A stretch of DNA of 64,000 bases from an uncultured Fibrobacterota bacterium (GTDB lineage: Bacteria > Fibrobacterota > Fibrobacteria > Fibrobacterales > Fibrobacteraceae): assembly GCA_903876665.1 (NCBI GenBank), contig CAIRAY010000125.1:20096-84095 (forward strand), written 5' to 3'. How positions within the stretch are numbered: position 1 is the stretch's first letter; every line of letters starts with the position of its first letter. Below, one piece after another: positions 7,532 to 15,924 of the stretch. The notes under the pieces were generated by a model, which was given only the letters and a program-made list of their open reading frames with translations, was not told the origin of the DNA and did not search any database. Made by a program: the position numbers and the translations under genes.

Positions 7532-8665
7532 GTGTTAAATGTGCTTTTTTCCCTTTGCATCCTTTGGCTTTTGGGCTGTTCGCCCCAGGAGGTCCCCGAG
7601 GTAAAGCCCTTGGCTTCTGTGGAGGCGCCCAGCTACACCCGGTATTCCAAAGGATTTCGCATCGATACGGTAACTGGATTCAAGATACTATCCATCACCA
7701 ATCCATGGGCGGGCCATGTCCTGACCCAAAGAATTCTTCTGGTCGATTCCCTGCCCAAAGGTGTGATGGGCAAAATCCCCGATTCCCTGCAGGCATTGCC
7801 TCGCCTGAAAATTCCTTTGCGGCGCATCGTGGCCCTTTCCTCTACGCACTTGGCGTTGCTTGCCGACTTGCAAGCCCTGGACCGGGTGGTGGGGGTTTCG
7901 CGTCATGACCTCATCATCAGCCCGACTACCCGGGAAAATATGGCCCGGCGCAAGGTCCCTCAGGTGGGCTATGGGCCCTCCATCCAGGTGGAGCAAGTCT
8001 TGGAGCTCGAGCCCGATGCGGTTTTCACTTTTGGAACGGGAGATTCCAAATTTGATGATTATTCTGTTTTGCAAGAAGCTCATCTTCCGGTGTTGGTTCT
8101 TTCGGAGTGGCTCGAATCCCACCCGCTCGGGCGCCTGGAATGGATTCGTCTGCTCGGAATTTTACTCAAACAGGAAAATTTGGCGGATTCCATTTTTTTG
8201 GACCGAGCCAACCGCTACGATTCTCTTCTACGAATTGCACATAAACTACCCGATTTGCCCACGGTGATGACGGGTCTTCCTCAGGGCGAGACTTGGTACA
8301 TGACCGGGGGACGCAATTATTTTGCCCAGTTTCTGCGCGACGCCAAAGCCAAATACTATTGGAATGAAAACCTCTCTCAAGGTTCTCTGAAAAGTTCGGT
8401 GGAACAAGTTCTTGCTACGGCGCAACATGCGGACTACTGGTTGAATCCTGGGACGTGGAACACCCGTGCCGAGGCTTTGGCGGAGGATCCTCGCGTCATG
8501 CTTTTCGATTCTTGGAAAAAGGGTCAGGTCTATCAGCACAATAAATCCGACTTTTGGGAACTGGGAATGACTCGGCCCGACCTGGTGCTGGCGGATTTAA
8601 TTGCTATTTTTCATCCAAATTCGCTTCCGGCTTATCCAACCACCTTTTACCAACTCTTGCAATAG
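7532..8665 (+). CDS. btuF: BtuF-like corrinoid ABC transporter substrate-binding lipoprotein
   Basis: A 377-aa product from the GTG at 7532 (7541 is also possible), giving a lipoprotein signal peptide with lipobox LWLLGCS. An upstream ATG at 7415 overlaps the pduO stop, but would translate a palindromic repeat before the signal peptide, so I reject it. The body matches the type III periplasmic binding-protein family (PF01497): lobe 1 has RRIVALSSTHLALLADL and VVGVSRHD; the long helix connection and lobe 2 have IQVEQVLELEPDAVFTF and PVLVLSEW. It delivers periplasmic corrinoid to a BtuCD permease not in the window. Substrate is inferred from context. Confidence 0.8.
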   Translation: MLNVLFSLCILWLLGCSPQEVPEVKPLASVEAPSYTRYSKGFRIDTVTGFKILSITNPWAGHVLTQRILLVDSLPKGVMGKIPDSLQALPRLKIPLRRIVALSSTHLALLADLQALDRVVGVSRHDLIISPTTRENMARRKVPQVGYGPSIQVEQVLELEPDAVFTFGTGDSKFDDYSVLQEAHLPVLVLSEWLESHPLGRLEWIRLLGILLKQENLADSIFLDRANRYDSLLRIAHKLPDLPTVMTGLPQGETWYMTGGRNYFAQFLRDAKAKYYWNENLSQGSLKSSVEQVLATAQHADYWLNPGTWNTRAEALAEDPRVMLFDSWKKGQVYQHNKSDFWELGMTRPDLVLADLIAIFHPNSLPAYPTTFYQLLQ

Positions 8666-8677
8666 AGCGGAGCGAGA

Positions 8678-9796
8678 ATGGTTCTTTTACAATACCCTGG
8701 ATTTACCGTCCTGCGCGAACACCGGTTCGTGAAAGTCCTTTTCCATGCTCCGCATCGGAGCCTTTCTACCTGTGCGATCCATGGCGGACAACGCGAGGAC
8801 CTGTTGGCGTTTTTGAATTGCCAGACCTGTGAAGGCAGTGCGTTGCATCCCAAGGCTCAGACCTTGCATTTGCTAAGTCGCGAAGCGATGCATTTGGAGA
8901 GCTGTCGCGAAGCGGCCTTGGAGCCCGGTACCACGGCTCAAATGGGCACGGCAGCCAACATGGATTATGTGGCGGTCCGTGAGGCGAACTATGAAGATGC
9001 ACGCGTCTCGGCCATCGTGACTGCCGGAGTCGAGGGCAATGCGGGTCGCGCCGGGGATCCTGCCCAGTGGCACGAAGGATCCCAGGGTTATCAGGCCGTC
9101 CACGCCGTGCCGGGAACCATCAACATCATTTTGCTTTTTCATCAATCCTTGAGTCCGGCTGCCCTGGCGCGCAGTGCCGTAACCATGACGGAAGCCAAGT
9201 CTGCAGCCCTTCAGGATCTTGCGGTCGGAAGCCGTTATAGCTCCGGGCTCGCCACCGGAACCGGAACGGATCAGTTCGCCATAGCCAGTCCCTTGGCCTT
9301 GGAAGCCCGGTTTCACTGGACCGGCAAACATGCCAAGCTGGGCGAGCTCGTGGGCACCACGGTAAAAGAAGCGGTGCTGGAAGCGTTGCGTTGGCAAAAT
9401 GGTTTTGAACCTTCGCGCACCCGTAGCTTGTTTCATGCCCTCGGGCGTTTTGGCCTACGTGAGGAAGCCTTCAAAGGCCATGTCGAGCGCATCATTCAGG
9501 ATGAAGGACAGCGCAAATTTTTGCAGGATTGTACCACCATGCTGAGTAACGACCCTCGTTGCAGCGCATCGGCTTATGCGTTGGCCGCGGTTCTTGATCG
9601 GCAAAAGGCAGGGGTGTTGCCCAGTGGCTCTGCCCGGGACGCAGTGGCTCTGCAATGTGCGCTATTGGCCTGCGCGGTTTCGGGAAAGAATGAAAAGTTC
9701 TCCCAGTATCTGGCACAAATGCAAGCCTGCCACGAGGTGTTTCCCGATGGGCTGATTATGGCCATCTATTTAGGGTGGCGCGACAAATGGTGCTAA
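8678..9796 (+). CDS. cbiZ: Adenosylcobinamide amidohydrolase with C-terminal extension
   Basis: A 372-aa protein whose first about 245 residues match CbiZ (PF01955, EC 3.5.1.90), which removes the aminopropanol-side arm of adenosylcobinamide/pseudo-B12 to give adenosylcobyric acid for rebuilding. Diagnostic stretches are TTAQMGTAANMDYVAV, TAGVEGNAGRAGDPA, PGTINIILLFHQSLSPAALA, MTEAKSAALQDL and SGLATGTGTDQFAIAS. The last about 125 residues (from FEPSRTRSLF) are helical-looking, unrelated to the core as far as I can see, and absent from ordinary CbiZ of about 220-240 aa. It overlaps the start of cbiB by about 10 nt, so the two are co-translated. Confidence 0.88.
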   Translation: MVLLQYPGFTVLREHRFVKVLFHAPHRSLSTCAIHGGQREDLLAFLNCQTCEGSALHPKAQTLHLLSREAMHLESCREAALEPGTTAQMGTAANMDYVAVREANYEDARVSAIVTAGVEGNAGRAGDPAQWHEGSQGYQAVHAVPGTINIILLFHQSLSPAALARSAVTMTEAKSAALQDLAVGSRYSSGLATGTGTDQFAIASPLALEARFHWTGKHAKLGELVGTTVKEAVLEALRWQNGFEPSRTRSLFHALGRFGLREEAFKGHVERIIQDEGQRKFLQDCTTMLSNDPRCSASAYALAAVLDRQKAGVLPSGSARDAVALQCALLACAVSGKNEKFSQYLAQMQACHEVFPDGLIMAIYLGWRDKWC

Positions 9797-10743
9797 CCCT
9801 GGCTTCGGCCCTAGTTCCCGCTACCATTCTTTTGGATGCAATTATTGGTGATCCCGTGTATCGTTTTCATCCGATTCGCCTGATGGGTCAAGCCATCGTT
9901 TGGATTGAACAAAAAATTTTCGCCTGGGGATGGAATACTCGGATGGGCGGGGTGATCCTGGTGTTGGCCATGATGGCCCTCTTTGTTTTGCCCGTTTGGT
10001 TTGTGCATGAAAAGCTTTGGGCTTTGAGCCCTTGGGCTGGGTTTGCCTGGGACCTGTTTTGGACCACCCATTGCCTGGCTTTGCGGGACTTGGTCAAGCA
10101 CGTTTACCGGATTGCCCGCGCAGTCCGCGCAAGAGATATCCCCAGGGCGCGTCAGGCGTGTTCCATGCTGGTGGGACGCGACACGGAGCCTATGGACGGA
10201 CCCGCCTGTTGCCGGGCAGGGATTGAAAGCCTTTCGGAAAACCTGACCGACGGTGTCATTTCGCCCTTGTTCTGGTTGGTGTTGCTGGGCGTTCCGGGCA
10301 TGGTGGCTTTCAAGGTGGCGAGTACTTTGGATTCCATGGTAGGGTACAAAAGCGAGCGCTACCTGTTTTTCGGATGGGCTGGTGCGCGCCTGGACGATGT
10401 CATGAATTATTTGCCCGCACGCATCACCTGGATCCTGACCGTGCTTGCGGCCCTGGTGCTACCCGGGTATTCTGCCCGCAAAACGATTAGGATTGGACTT
10501 CGGCAACACGCCCGGGTGCCGGGGCCCAACTCGGGCTGGAGCGAGACCGCTTTTGCCGGAGCCTTGGGAGTCCGCATCGCAGGTCCTATATGGAAGAATG
10601 GGGTTTTGGTAAATGAGATTTGGCTGGGATCCCCATCCGACCATGCGAATGCAACCCCCCGGGATATTTCTCGAGCTGTGACACTATCTGTCGTCTGTGT
10701 GCTCTTCTTTGCAATCCTGGCCCTACCCTTTTGGATGGGATAA
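9787..10743 (+). CDS. cbiB: Adenosylcobinamide-phosphate synthase
   Basis: A 318-aa polytopic membrane protein of the CobD/CbiB family (EC 6.3.1.10), joining adenosylcobyric acid to aminopropanol (phosphate). Motifs are LLDAIIGDPVYRFHPIRLMG at the N-terminus, ESLSENLTDGVISPLFW near 150, FKVASTLDSMVGYKSERY, LDDVMNYLPARIT and GPNSGWSETAFAGALGVR. The ATG at 9787 has AGGG about 11 nt upstream; a GTG at 9775 is an alternative. It uses the cobyric acid released by CbiZ, so cbiZ-cbiB forms a corrinoid remodelling module. It has several predicted transmembrane segments and normal family length. Confidence 0.92.
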   Translation: MVLTLASALVPATILLDAIIGDPVYRFHPIRLMGQAIVWIEQKIFAWGWNTRMGGVILVLAMMALFVLPVWFVHEKLWALSPWAGFAWDLFWTTHCLALRDLVKHVYRIARAVRARDIPRARQACSMLVGRDTEPMDGPACCRAGIESLSENLTDGVISPLFWLVLLGVPGMVAFKVASTLDSMVGYKSERYLFFGWAGARLDDVMNYLPARITWILTVLAALVLPGYSARKTIRIGLRQHARVPGPNSGWSETAFAGALGVRIAGPIWKNGVLVNEIWLGSPSDHANATPRDISRAVTLSVVCVLFFAILALPFWMG

Positions 10744-10746
10744 GGA

Positions 10747-10752
10747 TATACT
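10747..10752 (+). promoter_or_regulatory. -10-like TATACT, 7 nt before the next ATG
   Basis: TATACT ends 7 nt before the ATG at 10760, leaving no room for a leader, consistent with leaderless transcription. No clear -35. Confidence 0.35.
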
Positions 10753-10759
10753 TTACACA

Positions 10760-12241
10760 ATGAAAAAATTGTTTGCCCTGGATCCCCAGTTTTTACGTCA
10801 GATTTCGGAAATCAGCCTCCGCTTTGTGTCTCCGGTTACTTTGCTCAACGTAATTACGGTAGCGGGCATCGTCTTTATTGCTGGCCTGATCGACCAGCTT
10901 CTCCTGATTCATTTGTCAGGCCCTTTCCGCGCGGCTTGGTGGGTTCTGATTCAGGCCCTCTTGGTTGGGCGCTACACTTTGGCGGCCAGCGAAGGAAGTT
11001 TTCATTCTGATATTTTCGACTCCTTTTCCCATGAAAAGCTTCCCGGATTCATGTTGCGCTATATCCTGATTTCCTTAGTTTGGATTATCCCCCTAGGAAT
11101 TCTGGTATTTGGATTCATTCCGGTCCAGCAGCTTCGACTTACCGGTGTTACCGAATGGCTGATCAGTGAAGTCTTTTTGACTGGCTCCATGCCCTTTTCC
11201 CCGAACTTTACTTTTTGGTTGACTTTGCTGGGCATATCCTTAGGTGGAATCTTCCCGGTCTATTCCGCAATTCTGGCAGGGATTTCTCGTTCTCCCGCGC
11301 AGGTGTTGCAACCCTCTTTATGGAAACATCCCTTCCAGAATGGAGCTCCACCTGTACTGGTTTTGATCGCCATGTTGGGCTCCCTGGCCACAGTATTTCT
11401 GCTGTACCTTCCCTGGGTAGGGGGTATCGCGCTCCTGGCCTTTCAAGCCAGCAGAACTTTGGGAGGGATTATTGCTAGCCTGGCGATTCTATTTCCGCTG
11501 ATGTCATGGCCGATCATTGCGGGCCGACTAGCGGGTACTTGGGCTTTCTTCCATCCTTTGCCTGTCGAGGACGAATTGTTCACGGCTAAAGCGGATCTGC
11601 AAGAGGCCAAGCCTTCTATGCTTAGGCCTACCCTGATTGTTCCCACTCTCTCCCCTGCACCACCCGTGCCACCCCAGGAAGACTTGGGCACCCTATTGTT
11701 GCCGGTATATTCCGATCTCGATACCAATCCAACCCAGGCGTTTGGAGTTCTCCTAGGTTTGAAAAAACGCTTTCCCGATGATGCCCGGGTTTTGGGGCTT
11801 GAGCTACGCCTGCTCCTGAAATTTGGACACCGTCCCAAAGCCATGAGCCTTGCCATGGTGGCTGTCCAAGCTTTGGTGAAGTCTCCTTATGGTGCCGAAA
11901 TCGTACCCATTTTCCAAGCCCTGGGAAAGGACCGCCACACCCTACCCTGGGATTCCACCATGTTGGATCTTTTGGCCAAGGTTTTCATGGATGCCAAAGA
12001 TTTTAAAGAGGCAGGCTGGTGCGCCCACACCTCGGAATTGCAAATGGGAAATTCGGCTCGGGCCGGTAAGCGCCTAGTCCAGATTGCGGATGCGGCGAGT
12101 GCCGGAAAATATTTCGAAAGCTCGGTCGGGTTGCTTAAATATTATATGAAGAATCACCCGGATGGTCCTTTTGTGGAATACGCCAGGAAGGCAGCCGAGT
12201 TTAATCAAAAACAGATTGGTGCAGACTCCGCGCGTAAATGA
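10760..12241 (+). CDS. Multi-pass membrane protein with C-terminal TPR-like region
   Basis: A 493-aa protein with about six hydrophobic segments between residues 30 and 280 (for example LLNVITVAGIVFIAGLIDQLLL, a stretch ending LVWIIPLGILVFGFI, and GIIASLAILFPLMSWPII). A Pro-rich linker (LSPAPPVPP) precedes a soluble helical C-terminus (about 320-493) with TPR-like helix pairs (AFGVLLGLKKRFPDDARVL, FKEAGWCAHTSELQ, AASAGKYFESSVGLLKYYMK). It starts 16 nt after cbiB, but nothing in it points to cobalamin and it probably has its own promoter. No family recognised; it could sense or organise membrane complexes. Confidence 0.7.
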   Translation: MKKLFALDPQFLRQISEISLRFVSPVTLLNVITVAGIVFIAGLIDQLLLIHLSGPFRAAWWVLIQALLVGRYTLAASEGSFHSDIFDSFSHEKLPGFMLRYILISLVWIIPLGILVFGFIPVQQLRLTGVTEWLISEVFLTGSMPFSPNFTFWLTLLGISLGGIFPVYSAILAGISRSPAQVLQPSLWKHPFQNGAPPVLVLIAMLGSLATVFLLYLPWVGGIALLAFQASRTLGGIIASLAILFPLMSWPIIAGRLAGTWAFFHPLPVEDELFTAKADLQEAKPSMLRPTLIVPTLSPAPPVPPQEDLGTLLLPVYSDLDTNPTQAFGVLLGLKKRFPDDARVLGLELRLLLKFGHRPKAMSLAMVAVQALVKSPYGAEIVPIFQALGKDRHTLPWDSTMLDLLAKVFMDAKDFKEAGWCAHTSELQMGNSARAGKRLVQIADAASAGKYFESSVGLLKYYMKNHPDGPFVEYARKAAEFNQKQIGADSARK

Positions 12242-12276
12242 ATACAGGTTGATGTTGCCATAATGGTGTGCGTTGG

Positions 12277-13647
12277 CTATTCCGGAATGGGAAGTTCCTG
12301 CTTGGGGTCGGGCCAGCCGTCCTGGCGACGCGGGTCTGCCGAGAACTGGACTGTGGGAATGGACTCCCAGGTGGAATCCACCCAACCAGCGACCGCCTGC
12401 GGAGTAATCGGTAGCTCCGGTTGCACCACGCGCAAATGGTCTTCCAGAATCTTCCGGGCCAGGCTGGCTGTAGCTGCGGGCTCGCTCACCCACACTTCCG
12501 GGCGCAGACAGGCGAGCACAATGCCTACCTGATCCCCGAGCTGCATAATCTTCTCATGGCCGACCTCAGGAGGGACAGGACGTCCTCCCTGACCTCCCGT
12601 GGAAAGTTGCTGGGCGTAGGGGAGGATTTGATCGGCAATCAGTTTTGATCCGGTAGAATAATTATTCAAAGCGATTGAATAGTTTGAATCAAAGTAGGAG
12701 CGGATGGCGTTTTGGATGCCGAAGCTTGCTGCCTCCAAAGAGAGGCCCATCGGATCAAAGGAGTTGGTAGTTCCAGAAGGACCCACCGAAGCGCTATCAC
12801 GGAACTCCCACACGGTCTGATAGTAATGGACCGTTGCGGAGTCACCCACAATCCCTTGAGCAGCTTCCCATTCTTCCAATAAGGGTCTGGCCTCGGTAGG
12901 AGGCAAATTGAAGATGGCCATGTTTGCTGCGAGGATCAAACGGAATGGTTCTTTTCCGAGCAAAGGATTGCCAATTTTATCCTGATACAGTGTATCCATA
13001 AGGTGTTTTAGATCCAGACTATCGTTTTCGGCTTGTTGGTGGAGGCTATGGAGCAACATGTCGCTTGAAGTGGGAATGCGATCGTTGAATCCACCCGGCA
13101 AAGCAGCTCTAAAATTCCGGTCCTGGCTGAATTGATAGTAGTCAAGCCCCTTGCCAAAAACAGCCCCAACGGCTCGCTCTCCCATGGCGGTAACAGAGTC
13201 CGCGATGGGTGCCAGATAACCGCCAGTAGGATTGCCCACGGCAGGACCCAGCAATTGACGCGCCACAAAGTCGGTAATTGGGTTCACCATGCCAAACAAG
13301 GTGTCGCTGATTGTTTTGGTGGTGTCAGATAAAAGGAGTGCAGCCAAGGTGTCCGTAGAGGACATGACGCGAACCATCCAGGGGCGAGGTTCTTGGGCGA
13401 CGGTAGAATCCAGCAGGGCGCTAAAACCACCCAGGGAATCGGTAGTGCCTTGGGCGATTCGTGCGCCACTTGGGGCGACAAGTTCCCAGGCCGCCTGTTG
13501 CATGGCATAGCCCGAGGCGGCAATGCCCTGAACGCTAGAGACGGTCAATTCGTTTTCTACCTCGGTGCTGGCACGCTGGGAATCGGAGCAGGCAAAAAGA
13601 GATAGTGCCAGGGAGAAGGATCCCAAGATTGCGTATAAATGATTCAT
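12277..13647 (-). CDS. Lipoprotein coupled to a TIGR02147 gene
   Basis: A 456-aa lipoprotein (lipobox LSLFACS). After the signal peptide, residues 35-110 (SGARIAQGTTDSLGGFSALL … WMVRVMSSTDTLAALL) resemble a carboxypeptidase-regulatory-like beta-sandwich, and the same pattern occurs in the lipoprotein at 14601-15725. The remainder is mostly helical and unrecognised. Its ATG overlaps the stop of the TIGR02147 gene (ATGA), with GAGG upstream, so the two are translationally coupled. In Fibrobacter genomes TIGR02147 genes commonly sit next to lipoprotein genes. Its stop faces the membrane-protein gene with about 35 nt between. Confidence 0.75.
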   Translation of the reverse strand: MNHLYAILGSFSLALSLFACSDSQRASTEVENELTVSSVQGIAASGYAMQQAAWELVAPSGARIAQGTTDSLGGFSALLDSTVAQEPRPWMVRVMSSTDTLAALLLSDTTKTISDTLFGMVNPITDFVARQLLGPAVGNPTGGYLAPIADSVTAMGERAVGAVFGKGLDYYQFSQDRNFRAALPGGFNDRIPTSSDMLLHSLHQQAENDSLDLKHLMDTLYQDKIGNPLLGKEPFRLILAANMAIFNLPPTEARPLLEEWEAAQGIVGDSATVHYYQTVWEFRDSASVGPSGTTNSFDPMGLSLEAASFGIQNAIRSYFDSNYSIALNNYSTGSKLIADQILPYAQQLSTGGQGGRPVPPEVGHEKIMQLGDQVGIVLACLRPEVWVSEPAATASLARKILEDHLRVVQPELPITPQAVAGWVDSTWESIPTVQFSADPRRQDGWPDPKQELPIPE

Positions 13648-14522
13648 GCATTTTCCTCGGTGAGGTTGCGCGTAGTTGAAACCGGAAATAATTCGAATAC
13701 GCCCTGATAAACCCGACGACTGTCACCCTGGATGCCATTCCAGAATTTTTTATTTTCCGCTTCGGACAATTGTATCATTTTTTGACGGAGGGTCTTGATA
13801 TCTTCTTTGATGACATTGAAGGAGTCGAGACTTAAAGAAACGGCTACAGCCGAAATGTCGCGTTCCTGCTTGGGAATACGCTCCAGGGCATCAATCCCTA
13901 GTTCCATCTGGGACTTCACATATTGGAAATAATGCACCGGAGAAAACGCGCTTTGCTTTTTGACATGCTCGGTGGCAGGGCGATATTCGCCACTGGCCAG
14001 CCGCTTGATAAAACCAAGTCGCTCTAACAGCTCGATGGCCTCGCGGGCCTGGGGCGCAGTCAGTGCGGGGCGCATGCGCCTGCCCAGACGGGCGTAATCG
14101 CCTCGGAAAGGCTCAATCAGAAGATATTCACGGACTGCGGAATAATACCACTTGGAAAAGTATTCGAAACGGTCCGATTCAATAATGTCTTTGGGGATTT
14201 CATGGAAGGTGAGGAGCTTTTCGTAAGCGCGGTTCTTTTCCAAAAGGTTTTTGGCCTGGTTGTAATCCGCCAAGGTCTCAAAGTAAAGTTCTTCGCGAGG
14301 AGAAAGTCCCAGCACTCGGGACATGCCCAGGAGGTGGGAGCGGTTGAGCAAACGACGGCCACTGAGCATGTCGGCCAACCAGCCGGAAGACTTGACCGCC
14401 AACCGTTGCAGAATATAGCGGTGCGAGAATTTGGGATCCCGATCCTTGAGGGATTGGAATACATCTTTCAGCCACGCACGGTAATCCGTATATTGGAATA
14501 TGTCTACAGGCGATAAGGGCAT
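13644..14522 (-). CDS. TIGR02147 family protein (DUF4423)
   Basis: A 292-aa protein of the Fibrobacter paralogous family TIGR02147. Characteristic stretches are VDIFQYTDYRAWLKDVFQ at the N-terminus, SHRYILQRLAVKSSGWLAD (helix-turn-helix-like), LLNRSHLLGMSRVLGLSPRE, EELYFETLADYNQAKN, and EAIELLERLGFIKRLASGEY (winged-helix-like) in the middle. The architecture suggests a DNA-binding regulator, but no target is known. I chose the ATG at 14522 because the longer open frame begins inside a terminator hairpin (14545-14583). The next gene starts within its stop codon. Confidence 0.85.
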   Translation of the reverse strand: MPLSPVDIFQYTDYRAWLKDVFQSLKDRDPKFSHRYILQRLAVKSSGWLADMLSGRRLLNRSHLLGMSRVLGLSPREELYFETLADYNQAKNLLEKNRAYEKLLTFHEIPKDIIESDRFEYFSKWYYSAVREYLLIEPFRGDYARLGRRMRPALTAPQAREAIELLERLGFIKRLASGEYRPATEHVKKQSAFSPVHYFQYVKSQMELGIDALERIPKQERDISAVAVSLSLDSFNVIKEDIKTLRQKMIQLSEAENKKFWNGIQGDSRRVYQGVFELFPVSTTRNLTEENA

Positions 14523-14544
14523 AAGGACCAGCTGTTTTTTCAAG

Positions 14545-14583
14545 AAAGGGGCAGCCACTGCACTCGCAGTGACCGCCCTTTTT
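14545..14583 (-). terminator. Intrinsic terminator (possibly bidirectional)
   Basis: AAAGGG-gcagc-CACTGC-actc-GCAGTG-accg-CCCTTT hairpin, ending in T-runs in both directions. It sits just after the stop of the minus-strand lipoprotein gene (14601) and before the TIGR02147 start. Confidence 0.65.
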
Positions 14584-14600
14584 GCGGGAGGGGGAATCGA

Positions 14601-15725
14601 TTAAATCGCGGGATCAACCCAGGCAGAATCAATGGCTACGGGTGGCATTGGCTGTGGGATAGGTGGCTGTGGAGGGACACATACGTTACGGACTTCTTGC
14701 ATGCCACCAACAAAGGCTTCGACGGTGATCTTGTCGCCCTGCAGGTCCGCATTCAGGCTGGATTCCGTAGCGTTCATTGTGGCCATCTGGGTTTCGTCGC
14801 AAACGGGGAGGGGCTCTGGTGCCGGATCGCGGGGAGGATCGCATTCGGCACGGAGTTCCATCATGCCACTGAGGAAGGATTCTTCGGTGATGGCGCCGGC
14901 CTGGAGATCTTGGTTCAGGCTTGTAGCGGTGGCTTCCAGCTGGGTGATTTTTTCAACAGGGCATCCACCTTCAGGAACAACGCCCGAATCCAAGGGACGG
15001 AAGGGAGGGCGGATGCCGTCGGGAAGAGGAAGGGCGGTGCGGCAAGAAGCAACGGCGCGACCAATTTCTTGGCGGACTGGGGCAAAAGAGGAATCCATTT
15101 TGGCGATGAAGTCCTCGCGGTCGAGATCACCTGACTGCATCTGCGCGATCAGATCGGCGTGGGCTGCCACCATGGTTTCTTCCTGAATTTTGAGGGAATC
15201 CAGATTGATGGAGAAATTGGAATCCATGCAAGCGCCTAAAGTCATCAGAGCTCTGTTGTGTTCCATGTCTTTGGCTTCGAGTGCCCATTCGGGAGCATCG
15301 GCCCTGACAATGGAATCCCATTCTGGACGGGCGAGGGGCTTCTTGCCGTCATGTGGACCCTTCCAGGCGCGGAAGGCGTGGTCGGTCAGTTCATTGACAT
15401 TGGCGCGAATTTCCCTTGGGTTTGCGCTATCGGGTGAAGGAATTGCGGTGCATACGGTATCGGTGTCGGAAATGGCGCGGACCACGAGCGGGAACTCCGC
15501 ATTGTCCGGAACCAATACTTCATAGTCGCCCACAGAATCCGTGGTGCCGGTCTGGAGGACTTCATCGTTCGCGTCAGCGATGGCAATGACCTGGAGGGCG
15601 GCAGATGTGGAGCCCTTGATGGAGATCGTTCCGTCAGCGGTATTTACTGGGGATTTGTTTTCGGAGCATCCGGCCAAGAGAGCCAGGGCCAGGGTTGCGG
15701 TGATCAAAGAAAATTGCGATTTCAT
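14601..15725 (-). CDS. Lipoprotein with duplicated Cys-rich helical module
   Basis: A 374-aa lipoprotein (lipobox LLAGCS). The ATG at 15725 has GAGG 6-7 nt upstream, preferred over an ATG 11 codons earlier. Residues about 25-100 form a beta-rich domain with GTTDSVGDYEVLVPD and LVVRAISDTDTV, paralogous to the lipoprotein at 12277-13647. The C-terminal third carries two copies of a unit of about 60 residues (ATATSLNQDLQAGAITEESF…GMMELRAEC and NATESSLNADLQGDKITVEAF…GMQEVRNVC), each followed by a Pro-rich linker; the repeated Cys may pair. It ends in a Pro-rich tail. Role unknown. Confidence 0.72.
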   Translation of the reverse strand: MKSQFSLITATLALALLAGCSENKSPVNTADGTISIKGSTSAALQVIAIADANDEVLQTGTTDSVGDYEVLVPDNAEFPLVVRAISDTDTVCTAIPSPDSANPREIRANVNELTDHAFRAWKGPHDGKKPLARPEWDSIVRADAPEWALEAKDMEHNRALMTLGACMDSNFSINLDSLKIQEETMVAAHADLIAQMQSGDLDREDFIAKMDSSFAPVRQEIGRAVASCRTALPLPDGIRPPFRPLDSGVVPEGGCPVEKITQLEATATSLNQDLQAGAITEESFLSGMMELRAECDPPRDPAPEPLPVCDETQMATMNATESSLNADLQGDKITVEAFVGGMQEVRNVCVPPQPPIPQPMPPVAIDSAWVDPAI

Positions 15726-15911
15726 TGTAACCTCGGTTCGGGTGTTTGTTGTCTTCATTCAAGATACCCAAAGAATGGGGGGTGGAGTATGGCGAAGTCA
15801 GTCAAATACGCTCCTAAAGTGAGAGCAGATACCTCAAAAACAGCAAAAAACCGGTAAATTATTAGATAGTTGAGGTTTTTAGTAACACATTCATTGAGAG
15901 CATTCGTGAAT

Positions 15912-15917
15912 TTATCT
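15912..15917 (+). promoter_or_regulatory. -10-like TTATCT before the DUF1186 gene
   Basis: TTATCT ends 7 nt before the ATG at 15925 (TATCTT, 6 nt, in the alternative register). No Shine-Dalgarno; the spacing matches other putative leaderless genes in the window. Confidence 0.3.
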
Positions 15918-15924
15918 TTCCTCC

